From positions 62,001-126,000 of the forward strand of contig CALUHH010000001.1 of the NCBI GenBank assembly GCA_944320385.1: a stretch of 64,000 nt of DNA, written 5' to 3'. Source of the stretch: an uncultured Atopobiaceae bacterium. Its GTDB lineage: Bacteria; Actinomycetota; Coriobacteriia; Coriobacteriales; Atopobiaceae. Below are positions 27,511 through 36,077 of the stretch, one piece after another. Made by a program: the position numbers and the translations under genes. The notes below the pieces were generated by a model. It did no database searches and was not told the origin of the DNA. It saw only the letters and a program-made list of their open reading frames with translations. Each line of letters opens with the position of its first letter. Position 1 is the stretch's first letter.

Positions 27511-27549
27511 CCCTCTGTTAATTGGGGACAGTCCCCAATTAACAGAGGG
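27511..27549. repeat. 39-bp GGGGACAGTCCCC palindrome between convergent genes
   Basis: Perfect 19-bp arms (27511-27529 and 27531-27549) flank a single central base. It holds the last codons and the TAA of the minus-strand PLC-like gene and lies 34 bp past the PGI-like stop, so it is well placed as a bidirectional terminator. Confidence 0.9.
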
Positions 27550-28192
27550 TCTTGAGGCCGGCAACGATGGTGTCGTGTGCCTCCTTGCGCGCGGTCTCGA
27601 AGAACTCGGCGGAGAGCAGCTGGTAGACGGGCTCCCCCGTCACGTGCTCCGCCCGGTTCTTCTCCACGATGCCGCGCGCGACGTCCGCGGCGGCCCGCAC
27701 GTCCTTCTCGGCCACCGAGTACATGGGAAAGTCCGCGCACTGGGAGACCAGCGCGTCGTCGACGTGCGGGACCATCGAGATGTCGAGTGTGCGCCCGAAG
27801 AGGGCGAAGTCGGCCTGCTTGCCCACGCGCGCCCGCTCGCCCGGCTTGACGCCAATGGAGGCCAGGTAGGCGCGGGTATGGGCGTTGTAGACGTGATCGG
27901 CCACGAGGTGGGCCCACGCTCCGCGCACCAGATCGGTCACGGTGTCCTGGCGCGCCACGTAGAAGCGCCAGAAGTCGTCGTAGCGCGGCAGGGGGATGTG
28001 CTCGCGCAGCGCGAGGTGCGTGAGCTTGTAGTCGATCCTGAAGCTGGGGTCGGGCACCATGTAGCCCACGTAGACGTCCGGCACGAAGTTGCCGAAGAGA
28101 AAGGCGTTGACGTCGGTCACGCCTAGGGCATCGGCCCCCTCCTCGCGAAGGAGCCGCTCGACGTGCGCGGTATGTATGTTCCAACTAGGCAT
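27539..28192 (-). CDS. Zinc-dependent phospholipase C-like domain protein
   Basis: This 217-residue protein begins MPSWNIHTAHVERLL and has GNFVPD at about residues 34-39, HLVADHVYN near 97 and further spaced His/Asp residues. That pattern matches the alpha-helical zinc-dependent PLC-like fold (PF00882) found in many uncharacterised Gram-positive proteins. There is no signal peptide, so a secreted toxin role is unlikely. It reads away from pheT and ends inside the 39-bp palindrome. Function is unknown beyond the fold; the metal-site reading is by eye. Confidence 0.65.
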   Translation of the reverse strand: MPSWNIHTAHVERLLREEGADALGVTDVNAFLFGNFVPDVYVGYMVPDPSFRIDYKLTHLALREHIPLPRYDDFWRFYVARQDTVTDLVRGAWAHLVADHVYNAHTRAYLASIGVKPGERARVGKQADFALFGRTLDISMVPHVDDALVSQCADFPMYSVAEKDVRAAADVARGIVEKNRAEHVTGEPVYQLLSAEFFETARKEAHDTIVAGLKTLC

Positions 28193-28214
28193 GGGAGTAT
28201 CCTAGCACGTCAGA

Positions 28215-28244
28215 TGCGGCCGGGCACCCTCGGATGCCCGGCCG
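28215..28244 (-). terminator. Terminator-like hairpin after pheT
   Basis: GCGGCCGGGCA (28215-28225) pairs with TGCCCGGCCGC (28234-28244). It lies between the pheT stop and the PLC-like start; no U-run follows. Confidence 0.55.
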
Positions 28245-28245
28245 C

Positions 28246-28274
28246 AATGATACGAAGGGACTGTCCCCTTTTGA
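28246..28274. repeat. Chimeric GGGAC/GTCCC repeat
   Basis: The left arm (ATGATACGAAGGGAC) matches the repeats at 32174 and 38533, while the right arm (GTCCCCTTTTGAC) matches those at 24632 and 37295. The arms pair only at the core. It abuts the pheT stop codon. Confidence 0.75.
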
Positions 28275-28275
28275 C

Positions 28276-30744
28276 CTAGGAGCGGACCTCGCCGCCGGTG
28301 GACTTGCAGACCTTGGTCACGAGCTTCTCGTGGGCCTTCTCGACCTCCTCGGAGGTGAGGGTGCGGTCGGCGGCGCGGTACGTGAGCGAGAAGGCCATGG
28401 ACTTCTTGCCCGGGCCCACGCGCTTCTCGTCACGGTACACGTCGAAGAGGCGGACGTCGGAGAGGAGCTTGCCGCCTGCGGAGGTGATGCGCTGCATGAG
28501 GGTCTCGCAGGTCACGGACTCGTCAACGACGATGGCAAGGTCCACGTCCACGCCCGGGAGCGTGGGGATGTCCTCGTAGGGGAGCTGATCCACGGCCAGG
28601 CGCAGCAGGGCCGCCTGGGAGAGCTCGAAGGCCACGACCGGAACTTCGACGCCCATTGCCGCGAGGCCGCGCGGGTGCACGTTGCCCACCCAGCCGATGA
28701 CCTGGCCGCCGCCCGCGGTGACCTCGGCGGCGCGGCCGGGCTGGAGCCACGGGTACTTCTCGGCATCCGCCACCTTGAAGCGCACCTTGGTCAGGCGCAG
28801 CGCGTCGAGGAGCTCCTCCACCACGCCCTTGGCGTCAAAGAAGTCGTACTCGGAGAAGTGCTGGTTCCAGGCGTCGTCGGCGCGCTTGCCGGCCATCACG
28901 CCGCACACGTAGCTCGGCTCGTCGGGCTGGCTCTTGTGCTCGTGGCCAAAGAAGACGCGGCCGATCTCGTAGAGCGCCACGTTGGACACGCCGTGGTCGA
29001 GGTTGTACGCCACGGAGCGCAGCAGTCCCGGCAGCATGTCGCGGCGCATCTCGGACTGCTCGGCCACGAGCGGACGGATGATCTTGACCGGTACGCCGCG
29101 GCCATCCTCGGGGATGCCCAGGCGGGAGAGGTCGTCAGGCGCGGCGAAGTTGTACGTGGAGGTCTCGGAGAGGCCGCAGGCGCGCAGGACCTGGCCGATC
29201 TTGCGCACGCGGCGCTGCTCCACGGTGAGGCCGCCGGCGTGGTTGCGCGCGGCGGGAAGCGTGGGCTCGATGTCGCCCTCGCCCCAGAGGCGCACGACCT
29301 CCTCGATGAGGTCGACCTCGCGGGTGAGGTCGGGGCGGTTGGTGGGCGCGGTGACGGCGAGGGCGTCGTCGCCGGCCTTCTCCACGGCGCAGCCCAGACG
29401 GCGCAGGCGGCCGACCATGAAGTCCTCGGGGATGTCGGCGCCGCCGATCAGGCGCGCGCGGCTCGGGCGCAGCGTGAGCTGGGCGGGGGCGTCGTCGGCC
29501 TCGCCCGGATAGACGTCCACGATGCCGGGGCACACCTCGGCGCCGCAGCACTCCTCGAAGAGGGCCGCGGCGATCTGGGCCACGTTGGCACAGTTGGAGC
29601 CGTCGACCTTGCGCTCGTAGCGGATGGAGGCCTCGCTCATGAGGTCGAGGTTGCGGGAGGTGCGGGAGGTGTGGCCGGACGAGAAGTTCGCGCTCTCGAG
29701 AAGAACGTCGGTGGTCCCCTCCGTGATCTCGGAGTCGAGGCCGCCCATGACGCCGGCGAGGGCGATCGGCGTCGCGCCGTCGTCGGTGATGAGGCACATG
29801 TCGTGCGTCAGCTCGCGCTCCTGGCCGTCAAGCGTCACGAGCTTCTCACCGTCGTGGGCGGCGCGCACCACGATGTGGCGACGTCCGTCGCGCTCCGCGA
29901 GCTTGCCCAGGTCGAAGGCATGGAGCGGCTGGCCGGTGAGGTACATCACGTAGTTGGTGACGTCGACGACGTTGTTGATCGAGCGACCGCCCGCGGCGGC
30001 CACGCGCTGCGCGAGCCAGTCGGGCGAGGGGCCGATCTTGACGTTGCGCACCACGCGCGCGGTGTAGCGCGGGCAGAGCTCGGGGTCGTCGATGGTCACG
30101 TCGACGAGGTCGGCGGCGTTCGGGCCCTGCTCGACCTTCACGGAGGGCAGCTCGATGTGGGTGTCCTCGTCGAGCATCGCGGCGACCTCGACGGCCATGC
30201 CGGTCATCGAGAGGCAGTCGGGGCGGTTGGGCGTGATCTCGCAGTCGATCACGGTGTCGGACATGCCGAGGTAGTCGGTGAAGTCCATGCCCACCGGCGC
30301 GTCCTCGGGCAGGATCATGATGCCCTCGTGGTCGTTGCCGAGACCCAGCTCGCGGGCCGAGCAGTTCATGCCGCAGGACTCCACGCCGCGCAGCTTGCTC
30401 TTCTTGATCTTGAAGTCGCCGGGCAGCACCGCGCCGATCATGGCGGTCACGATGTGATCGCCCTCGTTGAAGTTCTGGGCGCCGCAAACGATCTGCAGCG
30501 GCACGGGGTTGCCGTTCTCATCCACGTTCTTGTCGCCCACGGAGACCTGGCAGAGCCACATGTGGTCCGAGTCGGGGTGGGGCTTCTTGCTCACGACCTG
30601 GGCCGTGACCACGTGCTCGAGGTTGGCGCCGACCTTCTCCACGGCCTCGACCTCGGTGCCGGTGCGGGTGAACTCGGCCACGAGCTCCTTGGGATCGGCC
30701 GGCACGTCGACCATGCTCTTGAGCCACTCATATGAGACGCGCAT
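28276..30744 (-). CDS. pheT: Phenylalanine-tRNA ligase beta subunit
   Basis: An 822-residue subunit of the alpha2beta2 synthetase that charges tRNA-Phe. The N-terminal tRNA-binding OB domain (about residues 40-160, HPDSDHMWLCQV), the B3/B4 region (EITPNRPDCLSMTG near 210), the B5 domain and the C-terminal anticodon-binding FDX domain (ending near 815) are all in place, and the length is standard. ATG 30744 is preceded by GGAGAAGAG. It follows pheS by 189 bp, with a hairpin between, and belongs to the T-box-controlled unit. Its stop is directly followed by a chimeric palindromic repeat. Confidence 0.97.
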   Translation of the reverse strand: MRVSYEWLKSMVDVPADPKELVAEFTRTGTEVEAVEKVGANLEHVVTAQVVSKKPHPDSDHMWLCQVSVGDKNVDENGNPVPLQIVCGAQNFNEGDHIVTAMIGAVLPGDFKIKKSKLRGVESCGMNCSARELGLGNDHEGIMILPEDAPVGMDFTDYLGMSDTVIDCEITPNRPDCLSMTGMAVEVAAMLDEDTHIELPSVKVEQGPNAADLVDVTIDDPELCPRYTARVVRNVKIGPSPDWLAQRVAAAGGRSINNVVDVTNYVMYLTGQPLHAFDLGKLAERDGRRHIVVRAAHDGEKLVTLDGQERELTHDMCLITDDGATPIALAGVMGGLDSEITEGTTDVLLESANFSSGHTSRTSRNLDLMSEASIRYERKVDGSNCANVAQIAAALFEECCGAEVCPGIVDVYPGEADDAPAQLTLRPSRARLIGGADIPEDFMVGRLRRLGCAVEKAGDDALAVTAPTNRPDLTREVDLIEEVVRLWGEGDIEPTLPAARNHAGGLTVEQRRVRKIGQVLRACGLSETSTYNFAAPDDLSRLGIPEDGRGVPVKIIRPLVAEQSEMRRDMLPGLLRSVAYNLDHGVSNVALYEIGRVFFGHEHKSQPDEPSYVCGVMAGKRADDAWNQHFSEYDFFDAKGVVEELLDALRLTKVRFKVADAEKYPWLQPGRAAEVTAGGGQVIGWVGNVHPRGLAAMGVEVPVVAFELSQAALLRLAVDQLPYEDIPTLPGVDVDLAIVVDESVTCETLMQRITSAGGKLLSDVRLFDVYRDEKRVGPGKKSMAFSLTYRAADRTLTSEEVEKAHEKLVTKVCKSTGGEVRS

Positions 30745-30870
30745 TTCTCTTCTCCTTTTCGCGCGATCAGTACAAATCTACCGAGAAGTGCTTGGGAATC
30801 AGAATCGAGAAAAACTCCCAGGTCCGGTCTGAGGGTTTCACTGGTGCCCGAGATTGGCGTGAAAGCCGAG

Positions 30871-30891
30871 GCCGCACGCCTGACGTGCGGC
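30871..30891 (-). other. Hairpin between pheS and pheT
   Basis: GCCGCACG (30871-30878) pairs with CGTGCGGC (30884-30891) around a 5-nt loop. It may set the pheS:pheT ratio or protect the pheS message. Confidence 0.55.
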
Positions 30892-30933
30892 GGCCGAAGG
30901 CTTGAGCGCCAAGATCGGGCGCCAGGGGAAGCC

Positions 30934-32013
30934 TCAGAACTGGGACAAGAAGCGCATGTCGCCCGTCATCAGCATGCGCAGGTCGGGCAGGTCGTAGCGG
31001 AGGGCCGCCACGCGCTCGACGCCGATGCCAAAGGCAAAGCCGGTGTACTTCTCGGGGTCGATGCCGCAGAACTCGAAGACGTTGGGGTCGACCATGCCGG
31101 CGCCCAGGATCTCGAGCCAGCCGGTGTTCTTGCAGAAGCGGCAGCCCTCGCCGTGGCAGACGCCGCAGGAGACGTCGACCTCGCAGGAGGGCTCGGTGAA
31201 CGGGAAGAAGTGCGGGCGGTAGCGCGTGGCACGGTCCTTGCCAAAGATCTCGCGCGTGAAGTAGTCGAGCGTGCCCTTGAGGTCGCCGAAGGTGATGCCC
31301 TCGTCCACGACGAGGCCCTCGACCTGCGTGAACTGCGGCAGGTGGTTGGCGTCGGCGGTGTCGGGGCGGAAGACCGTGCCGGGGCAGATCATGTAGATGG
31401 GCGGCTTCTTGTTCTCCATGACGTGCACCTGGACGCCGGAGGTCTGGGTGCGCAGCAGGATGTCGGACTCGCCCTGGACGTTGGTCTCCTCGGCGTGCAG
31501 CATCGTGCCCGGCGCGTTGTCCACCACGTAGAAGGTGTCCTTGGCCGAGCGGCTGGGGTGGTCCTCGGGGGCGTTGAGCGCGGTGAAGTTGTACCAGGTG
31601 CTCTCGACGTAGGGGCCGTCCTCGACGGTGTAGCCCAGGCCGCAGAAGATGTCCTCGATCTCCTCGCGGATCTGGTTGATGAGGTGCTGGGTGCCCTGGG
31701 AGAGGCGGCGGCCCGGCAGCGTCACGTCGCAGGCGTCGGCGGCCATGCGGCGCTCCATGAGCTCGCGGCCGAGCTCCTCCTTGCGGGCCTTGAGCGCGGC
31801 CTCGACGTTGCCGCGCACGGTGTTGGCGAGCTGGCCCATGGCCGGGCGCTCCTCGGGGGCAACCTTGCCCATGGAGCGCATGATCTGCGTGAGCGAGCCC
31901 TTCTTGCCCAGCACGCTCACGCGCAGGGCCTCGAGGGCCTCCATGCTCTCGGCGGCGGCCAGGCCCTCCGCCACCTGCGCCTCAATGGCCTTGAGGTCGT
32001 CGGACATCGACAT
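30934..32013 (-). CDS. pheS: Phenylalanine-tRNA ligase alpha subunit
   Basis: This 359-residue catalytic subunit has the N-terminal coiled-coil (about 1-90), then class II motifs: GYTVEDGPYVES, FRPDTADANHLPQFTQ and the C-terminal GFAFGIGVERVAAL. Phe-pocket segments are intact. A four-Cys cluster (CGVCHGEGCRFCKNTGW) resembles a zinc knuckle seen in some actinobacterial PheS. ATG 32013 has GAAGGG about 9 nt upstream; a second ATG at 32007 is possible. The open frame running to 32205 is only the T-box leader and the embedded palindrome read as protein. Confidence 0.96.
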   Translation of the reverse strand: MSMSDDLKAIEAQVAEGLAAAESMEALEALRVSVLGKKGSLTQIMRSMGKVAPEERPAMGQLANTVRGNVEAALKARKEELGRELMERRMAADACDVTLPGRRLSQGTQHLINQIREEIEDIFCGLGYTVEDGPYVESTWYNFTALNAPEDHPSRSAKDTFYVVDNAPGTMLHAEETNVQGESDILLRTQTSGVQVHVMENKKPPIYMICPGTVFRPDTADANHLPQFTQVEGLVVDEGITFGDLKGTLDYFTREIFGKDRATRYRPHFFPFTEPSCEVDVSCGVCHGEGCRFCKNTGWLEILGAGMVDPNVFEFCGIDPEKYTGFAFGIGVERVAALRYDLPDLRMLMTGDMRFLSQF

Positions 32014-32032
32014 CGTGTCATCCCTTCTCGAT

Positions 32033-32327
32033 AAAAAACCGCCCTCGAGCGGCTCTTGCTGCTGCCCAAGGACGGATTGTTCCGCGGTACCACCTCGGTT
32101 GGCGCGACGGGTTGTCTCTCCCGCGCGCCCTCTTGTTTGCGCCCCGTTCCGTGGGGCCCCCGGCTTCCCTACAGATGATACGAAGGGACTGTCCCTTCGC
32201 ATCATGTTCAGGTCGCGGCTGGTGGAGTGAACTCCGGGCCTCTGCCTTGGAGGGGGCTCTCAGCCGGTGACCCCCATCTCTTGTCCGCTGGCAACGCGAC
32301 GCCCAGACCTCTCCGTCATCGCCTAGC
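32033..32327 (-). promoter_or_regulatory. T-box riboswitch of pheST
   Basis: On the minus strand the leader holds the T-box sequence AGGTGGTACCGCGG (32082-32095), which begins the antiterminator. The terminator stem follows: CCGTCCTTGG (32066-32075) pairs, with one G-U step, with TCGAGGGCGG (32039-32048), then six T at 32033-32038. The upstream Stem I region contains GGAGTTCACTCC, where TTC followed by A fits a Phe specifier. Uncharged tRNA-Phe should stabilise the antiterminator. A dispersed palindrome interrupts the region between Stem I and the antiterminator. Stem I begins right at the lipase stop, so the promoter must lie inside that gene or farther upstream. Confidence 0.88.
32174..32206. 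repeat. GGGACTGTCCC palindrome inside the T-box leader
   Basis: Arms GATGATACGAAGGGAC (32174-32189) and GTCCCTTCGCATCAT (32191-32205) flank one base, with one mismatch. It belongs to the same family as 38533-38563. Confidence 0.85.
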
Positions 32328-32328
32328 G

Positions 32329-33627
32329 TCACATGGTAGCACAGTTCTCCGCGCGCAGCGCGTCGAGCCAGGCGACGTAGGTGTTGGGATAGTGGTTCGC
32401 GAGCAGGTGGACGACGTCGATCTGGGCGACGGCACCGACCAGCTCGACCAGTCCCGCGGGCGAGACCAGCTCGTCAAAGCTCCCCGCCCGCTCGCCGATC
32501 CGCTCTGCAAAGCGCTCCACGACCGCGCGGTCGCCCGGCTCCACCGGGCTCTCGGTCCCCATCGACTCGAGGTAGGACTCCCCCATCGCCCCCTCGAGGG
32601 CCGAGAAGGACGCGTCCCCCTCGCCCGGCAGCCACACGTCGCGCCCGTAGCGCTCGTAGCCCCAGCTCGAAAGCGGCAGGCGCGGCACCAGGTCGGCGGG
32701 GTTGAGCACGTTGAAGATGTTGTCGTAGACGGCCTCGCGCGCGTCGGCCGACGAGGTGCAGTTGGGCGTCGCGAAGGTGTAGGCGCGCACGTCGTCGGCC
32801 GTGGCCAGCGCGCTCACCGTGTCGACGTAGCTCGCGAGCAGGTTGGCCACCGCACCGCCCCGGCTGTGCCCGCAGAAGAGGTAGGCGCGCTCGACGCCCG
32901 GGCCTGCTTGCGCCGCCCGCTCCTCGAGGTCCGCCACGATCTCCTCCGCTGCGAGCGTGAAGCCCAGGTGGTCGGGGTCGCCCTCGGCGTTCTCGATCTT
33001 GATGTTGGAGAGCCACTCGGAGCCGTACGACCCGCGCACCGCGACCACGCAGAGCTCCTTCTCGGCGCCCGTCGTAGACGAGCGGACGCGCTTGGTCGCC
33101 AGGGTGTAGGCCACGACGTCCGTGCCGTCGAGTACGCCCAGGACCTCGTCGAGCACCTCGCTGCGGTAGCGGTACGACGCCGTGCACACCTCGTCGAAGC
33201 CCAGCGCCGCAAAGGCATGCTCGGCGTAGGCGGGCGCGGTCGATCCCTGCTGGTAGTAGGAGCTCTCGGCGTTGGCCACGGCGGCGAGCACGGCGCACGT
33301 GTGCGCGAGCTCGGGGTTGTAGGCGGTGGCGTCCTCGAAGAACCAGTCGTCGTCCCAGGCGACCTCGGAGGCCACGCGATGGCCCTCGGCCGAGAAGAGC
33401 GCGGCGTACTCGATCTGCGTCGCGAAGGCGCCCGTCCGGCGCTCGGAGGCCACCGCGGGCGCCGTGACGGCGTTGACGCCCGTGACGCGCTCGAGACGGC
33501 GCGCGTGCAGCACGGCCGCGCCCGCGAGCGTGGCGCTGTCGAGCAGGGCCACGGTCACCAGCAGCACCAGCAGCAGGCTGCGCCTCCTGCGTCGCTTGGG
33601 TCTGGGTCTGTCGTCGCGTGGCCGCAT
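32329..33627 (-). CDS. Membrane-anchored class 3 lipase-like alpha/beta hydrolase
   Basis: This 432-residue protein has a basic N-terminus (residues 1-17), one hydrophobic anchor or uncleaved signal (about 18-38) and an extracytoplasmic part. The nucleophile elbow GHSRGG and the preceding VVAVRGSYGSEWLSN strand match class 3 lipase/Mbeg1-like hydrolases, with an Asp in NPADLVPRLP and a late His (about 415) as triad candidates. ATG 33627 follows GGAGGTGACC. The substrate is unknown; esters or lipids outside the membrane are likely. It stops at the edge of the pheST T-box. Confidence 0.8.
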   Translation of the reverse strand: MRPRDDRPRPKRRRRRSLLLVLLVTVALLDSATLAGAAVLHARRLERVTGVNAVTAPAVASERRTGAFATQIEYAALFSAEGHRVASEVAWDDDWFFEDATAYNPELAHTCAVLAAVANAESSYYQQGSTAPAYAEHAFAALGFDEVCTASYRYRSEVLDEVLGVLDGTDVVAYTLATKRVRSSTTGAEKELCVVAVRGSYGSEWLSNIKIENAEGDPDHLGFTLAAEEIVADLEERAAQAGPGVERAYLFCGHSRGGAVANLLASYVDTVSALATADDVRAYTFATPNCTSSADAREAVYDNIFNVLNPADLVPRLPLSSWGYERYGRDVWLPGEGDASFSALEGAMGESYLESMGTESPVEPGDRAVVERFAERIGERAGSFDELVSPAGLVELVGAVAQIDVVHLLANHYPNTYVAWLDALRAENCATM

Positions 33628-33748
33628 GGTCACCTCCGTCCGGGCCTTGCAGCAATGATACCCGGAGGCAAGGCACCGCCGGGCGTCGGCGGCGCAACGT
33701 GACGAAAGCGTTAGACGGGCGGAAGGGCGGTCCTTCTCGCCCGTGCCG

Positions 33749-34537
33749 CTACGCCAGCGCGAACTTCCAGATGTTGTACGCGTTGATGAGGATGATCAGC
33801 ACCATGAGGCCCATGAAGAGCTTGTCCACGGTCTTGTCGTCGATCTTGGCGTTGACCTTGCGGCCCACGATGCCGCCCAGGATGCCGCAGACCACCATCG
33901 CGACGAGCAGCATCAGGTCCACGCCCACGTAGCCGCCGGTGACGATGGAGCTCGCGGTGCTCGTGGCCTGCGAAAACAGGATGATGTAGAGCGAGCTCGA
34001 CGCAGCGCGCTTGGTCGCCATGGTGAAGAAGTAGAAGAGCACCACGAGGTTGATCGGGCCGCCGCCGATGCCGAGGAACGACGAGCACACGCCCAGCGCA
34101 AATCCGATGACCAGGCACGCCACGGCGGACGTGACGCTAAGCGTGGGGATCTTCTCCTTGTAGATGGTGTAGACGAGCGTCCCCAGCGTGATGAGCAGAA
34201 GGAGCCCCGCCTGGACGGCGCCGGCGGTGTTGGGGTCGGGGAAGAGCCCGGCCACGAGGGAGAAGAGCTCCTTGCCCGCCAGGCCGCCCACCGCGGCGCC
34301 GATGGCGAGCGGCGTGTCGGTCTTGGGGTCGATCGTGGAGGTGCCGGAGAGCTTGGCCTTGAGGACGGAGTAGAGCGTCATCGAGAGAACCGTGCAGCCC
34401 GAGAGGAAGTTGATCGTGGCGACGTCGGCCACGCCCGTGGCGTCGAGCACCGGCTTGATGAGGATGCCGCCGCCGATGCCGCAGATGGCGCCCACCGTGC
34501 AGGCAAAGAAGCTGACGAGAAGAACGAGCACTTGCAT
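33749..34537 (-). CDS. TauE/SafE-family sulfite exporter-like permease
   Basis: A 262-residue membrane protein with about eight segments in two homologous halves, each opened by a glycine motif: GAICGIGGGILIKPVL (residues 16-31) and SSFLGIGGGPINL in the second half. That is the TauE/SafE (DUF81) hallmark. Members export sulfite, sulfoacetate or related anions, and many have no known substrate. ATG 34537 has GAAAGG upstream. It starts 46 bp after the TPR-like membrane protein gene and likely shares its transcript. Confidence 0.88.
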   Translation of the reverse strand: MQVLVLLVSFFACTVGAICGIGGGILIKPVLDATGVADVATINFLSGCTVLSMTLYSVLKAKLSGTSTIDPKTDTPLAIGAAVGGLAGKELFSLVAGLFPDPNTAGAVQAGLLLLITLGTLVYTIYKEKIPTLSVTSAVACLVIGFALGVCSSFLGIGGGPINLVVLFYFFTMATKRAASSSLYIILFSQATSTASSIVTGGYVGVDLMLLVAMVVCGILGGIVGRKVNAKIDDKTVDKLFMGLMVLIILINAYNIWKFALA

Positions 34538-34583
34538 GGCTGACGACCTTTCTTCCTATGGGGCGAGCGACTCGACGGGCGGC

Positions 34584-35216
34584 CTAGCGCTTCTCGCCAC
34601 CGTCCGCCTGCGCCGGAGCCGCGGCCTCGATGAGGGCCTGGACGCGGTCGAGGCACTCGTTCGCGCGCTTGGCGTCCCCTCGATTCTCGTACTGCGCGGA
34701 GAGCAAGTAAAGCAGCTTGGCCTTGTCCGCGGTCTTGGCCCCGTCCAGCTCACGCTCCATCTGCTTGATATAGGCGGAGCTCTTCTCGGCAAAGATCGCG
34801 TAGGTACGCTCGCACTCCTTGAGCTGCGCGGGCTCCGCCTTCTGGCGCAGCTCCTCGAGCAGCTCCTTTGCGCGGGGGTAGTCCTCCTGCTCGATGAAGA
34901 AGTTGAACGCGCGCAGCAGCAGGACCAGGCGCTGCTCGTCGCTTGTCCGAAGGCCGAGCATCTCGTCGATGATCGTGCGCGACGCATCCGCGTCGGCGAG
35001 GCACATCTGCGCGTTGAGGCGCATGTAGAGGAGGTTGTAGCGCGGGAAGGAGAAGCGCACCAGCGGGCGGGCGAGCAGGCGGACGCAGCCCTCGAAGTCC
35101 CCCTGCCCGAAGAGCCGCTCGTACTTGGCATAGACCAGGCGCTTCTGGACCTCCGTGTAGATGAGCGAGACGCCGCACAGCGCCACCACGATGATGCCGA
35201 TCAGCTGCCAGTCCAT
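34584..35216 (-). CDS. Small membrane-anchored alpha-helical (TPR-like) protein
   Basis: A 210-residue protein of unknown function. Residues 3-20 form one membrane segment (WQLIGIIVVALCGVSLIY); the rest is a string of helical pairs with spaced Ala/Leu/Tyr residues that look like degenerate TPRs. ATG 35216 has GAGGAG upstream. It is similar in plan to the 207-residue protein at 39833-40456 encoded inside the mannose-type PTS operon: an N-terminal anchor, then a basic Lys/Arg-Tyr-x-Lys-Tyr segment, then the same helical spacing. The two are probably paralogues that scaffold membrane complexes, but this is inference. Confidence 0.65.
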   Translation of the reverse strand: MDWQLIGIIVVALCGVSLIYTEVQKRLVYAKYERLFGQGDFEGCVRLLARPLVRFSFPRYNLLYMRLNAQMCLADADASRTIIDEMLGLRTSDEQRLVLLLRAFNFFIEQEDYPRAKELLEELRQKAEPAQLKECERTYAIFAEKSSAYIKQMERELDGAKTADKAKLLYLLSAQYENRGDAKRANECLDRVQALIEAAAPAQADGGEKR

Positions 35217-35287
35217 GGGCTCCTCTTCCCGTGAGTCGTATTCCCTACGAGTATGGCACGGAGCGGGCGGCCAATCGAAGCTCGATT

Positions 35288-35321
35288 CCGGTCGCTGTCC
35301 CCTGGGGAGGACAGCGACCGG
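35288..35321 (-). terminator. Terminator of the GH35-PTS-AgaS-SIS gene group
   Basis: Thirteen-bp arms CCGGTCGCTGTCC (35288-35300) and GGACAGCGACCGG (35309-35321) surround an 8-nt loop. It lies 33 bp beyond the SIS gene stop. Confidence 0.75.
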
Positions 35322-35353
35322 GGCGGTCGGGCGAGAAGAACGTGCAGCCGAGA

Positions 35354-36067
35354 TTAGTACTCTGCCAGGCGCTCCTTGAACTGATCGAGGAGTCGCTGGT
35401 TGAACTCCGGGCCGCCATCGACGTTGGCGCTCATGAACAGCGGCGGCTGGACGCCGCGCTCGAGCAGGATGTCGAGCGACTCCATGACGGCGCAGTCCAG
35501 CAGCAGGCAGCCCGTGTAGAGCGAGGTGCCGCCCACCTTGGTGGGGATGCCCTCGATCTGGAGCGCTGCGTCGCCGAAGGAGGACTTGTTGTCCAGGACC
35601 ACGTCGGCGCACTGGTAGAGGAGCTTGCCGGACTTGGCGCGGGAGGTGCCCGCGCGCGAGACCTCGAGCGCCGTCACGGCGATGACGGGCACGCCCGCCT
35701 CCTGCGCGTGCTGGGCGAGCTCGATGGGCAGCGGGTTGCGGCCGGAGTTGGAGATCACCACGAGGCAGTCCTCGGGGCGCAGGTCGAGCTTGAGCCAGAA
35801 CTGGTCGCCCACGCCGTCGATCATCTCGTAGATGCCCCAGGCGGGCTCGCGCACCACCTTGGTCTGGATGTAGCCGCCGGCGCGACCGCAGATCTCGAGC
35901 GCGTTGGCGTGGCTGTGGCCGGAGCCGAAGGCGCGGATGATGCCGCCGCGCTCGATGGTGTCGGCAAAGATGGTCGCGGCCTGGTGGAGGGCGTCCTCCT
36001 GGCCGTCGAGGACGGTGTCAAGACGCCGCAGGACCTCGGCCTTGAAGCGCGCCGCGGAATCGCCCAT
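35354..36067 (-). CDS. SIS-domain sugar isomerase/phosphosugar-binding protein
   Basis: This 237-residue protein has one SIS domain: AFGSGHSHANALE (about 45-57) and ISNSGRNPLPIEL (about 105-117), the nucleotide-sugar or phosphosugar loop with Ser/Thr ligands. It resembles uncharacterised SIS proteins that accompany amino-sugar catabolic genes, with some likeness to GmhA-like isomerases. It starts 10 bp after the nagA-type gene in the same operon, whose other members deacetylate and deaminate amino-sugar phosphates. Its exact reaction, isomerisation or effector binding, is not evident. Confidence 0.78.
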   Translation of the reverse strand: MGDSAARFKAEVLRRLDTVLDGQEDALHQAATIFADTIERGGIIRAFGSGHSHANALEICGRAGGYIQTKVVREPAWGIYEMIDGVGDQFWLKLDLRPEDCLVVISNSGRNPLPIELAQHAQEAGVPVIAVTALEVSRAGTSRAKSGKLLYQCADVVLDNKSSFGDAALQIEGIPTKVGGTSLYTGCLLLDCAVMESLDILLERGVQPPLFMSANVDGGPEFNQRLLDQFKERLAEY

Positions 36068-36077
36068 CGTCGCCTCC

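Noticed and set aside
24619-27564. 981-codon minus-strand open frame
   Set aside because: It is antisense to the larA-like and PGI-like genes, whose families are clear on the plus strand.
28234-30735. 833-codon plus-strand open frame
   Set aside because: It is antisense to pheT; composition is typical of a high-GC shadow frame.
32014-32205. N-terminal extension of PheS (64 residues)
   Set aside because: It translates the T-box, terminator and palindrome; standard PheS begins at 32013 or 32007.
33749-34537. TauE-type permease as evidence for sulfosugar breakdown
   Set aside because: The family is common and often unassigned, and the gene is not near the cassette.
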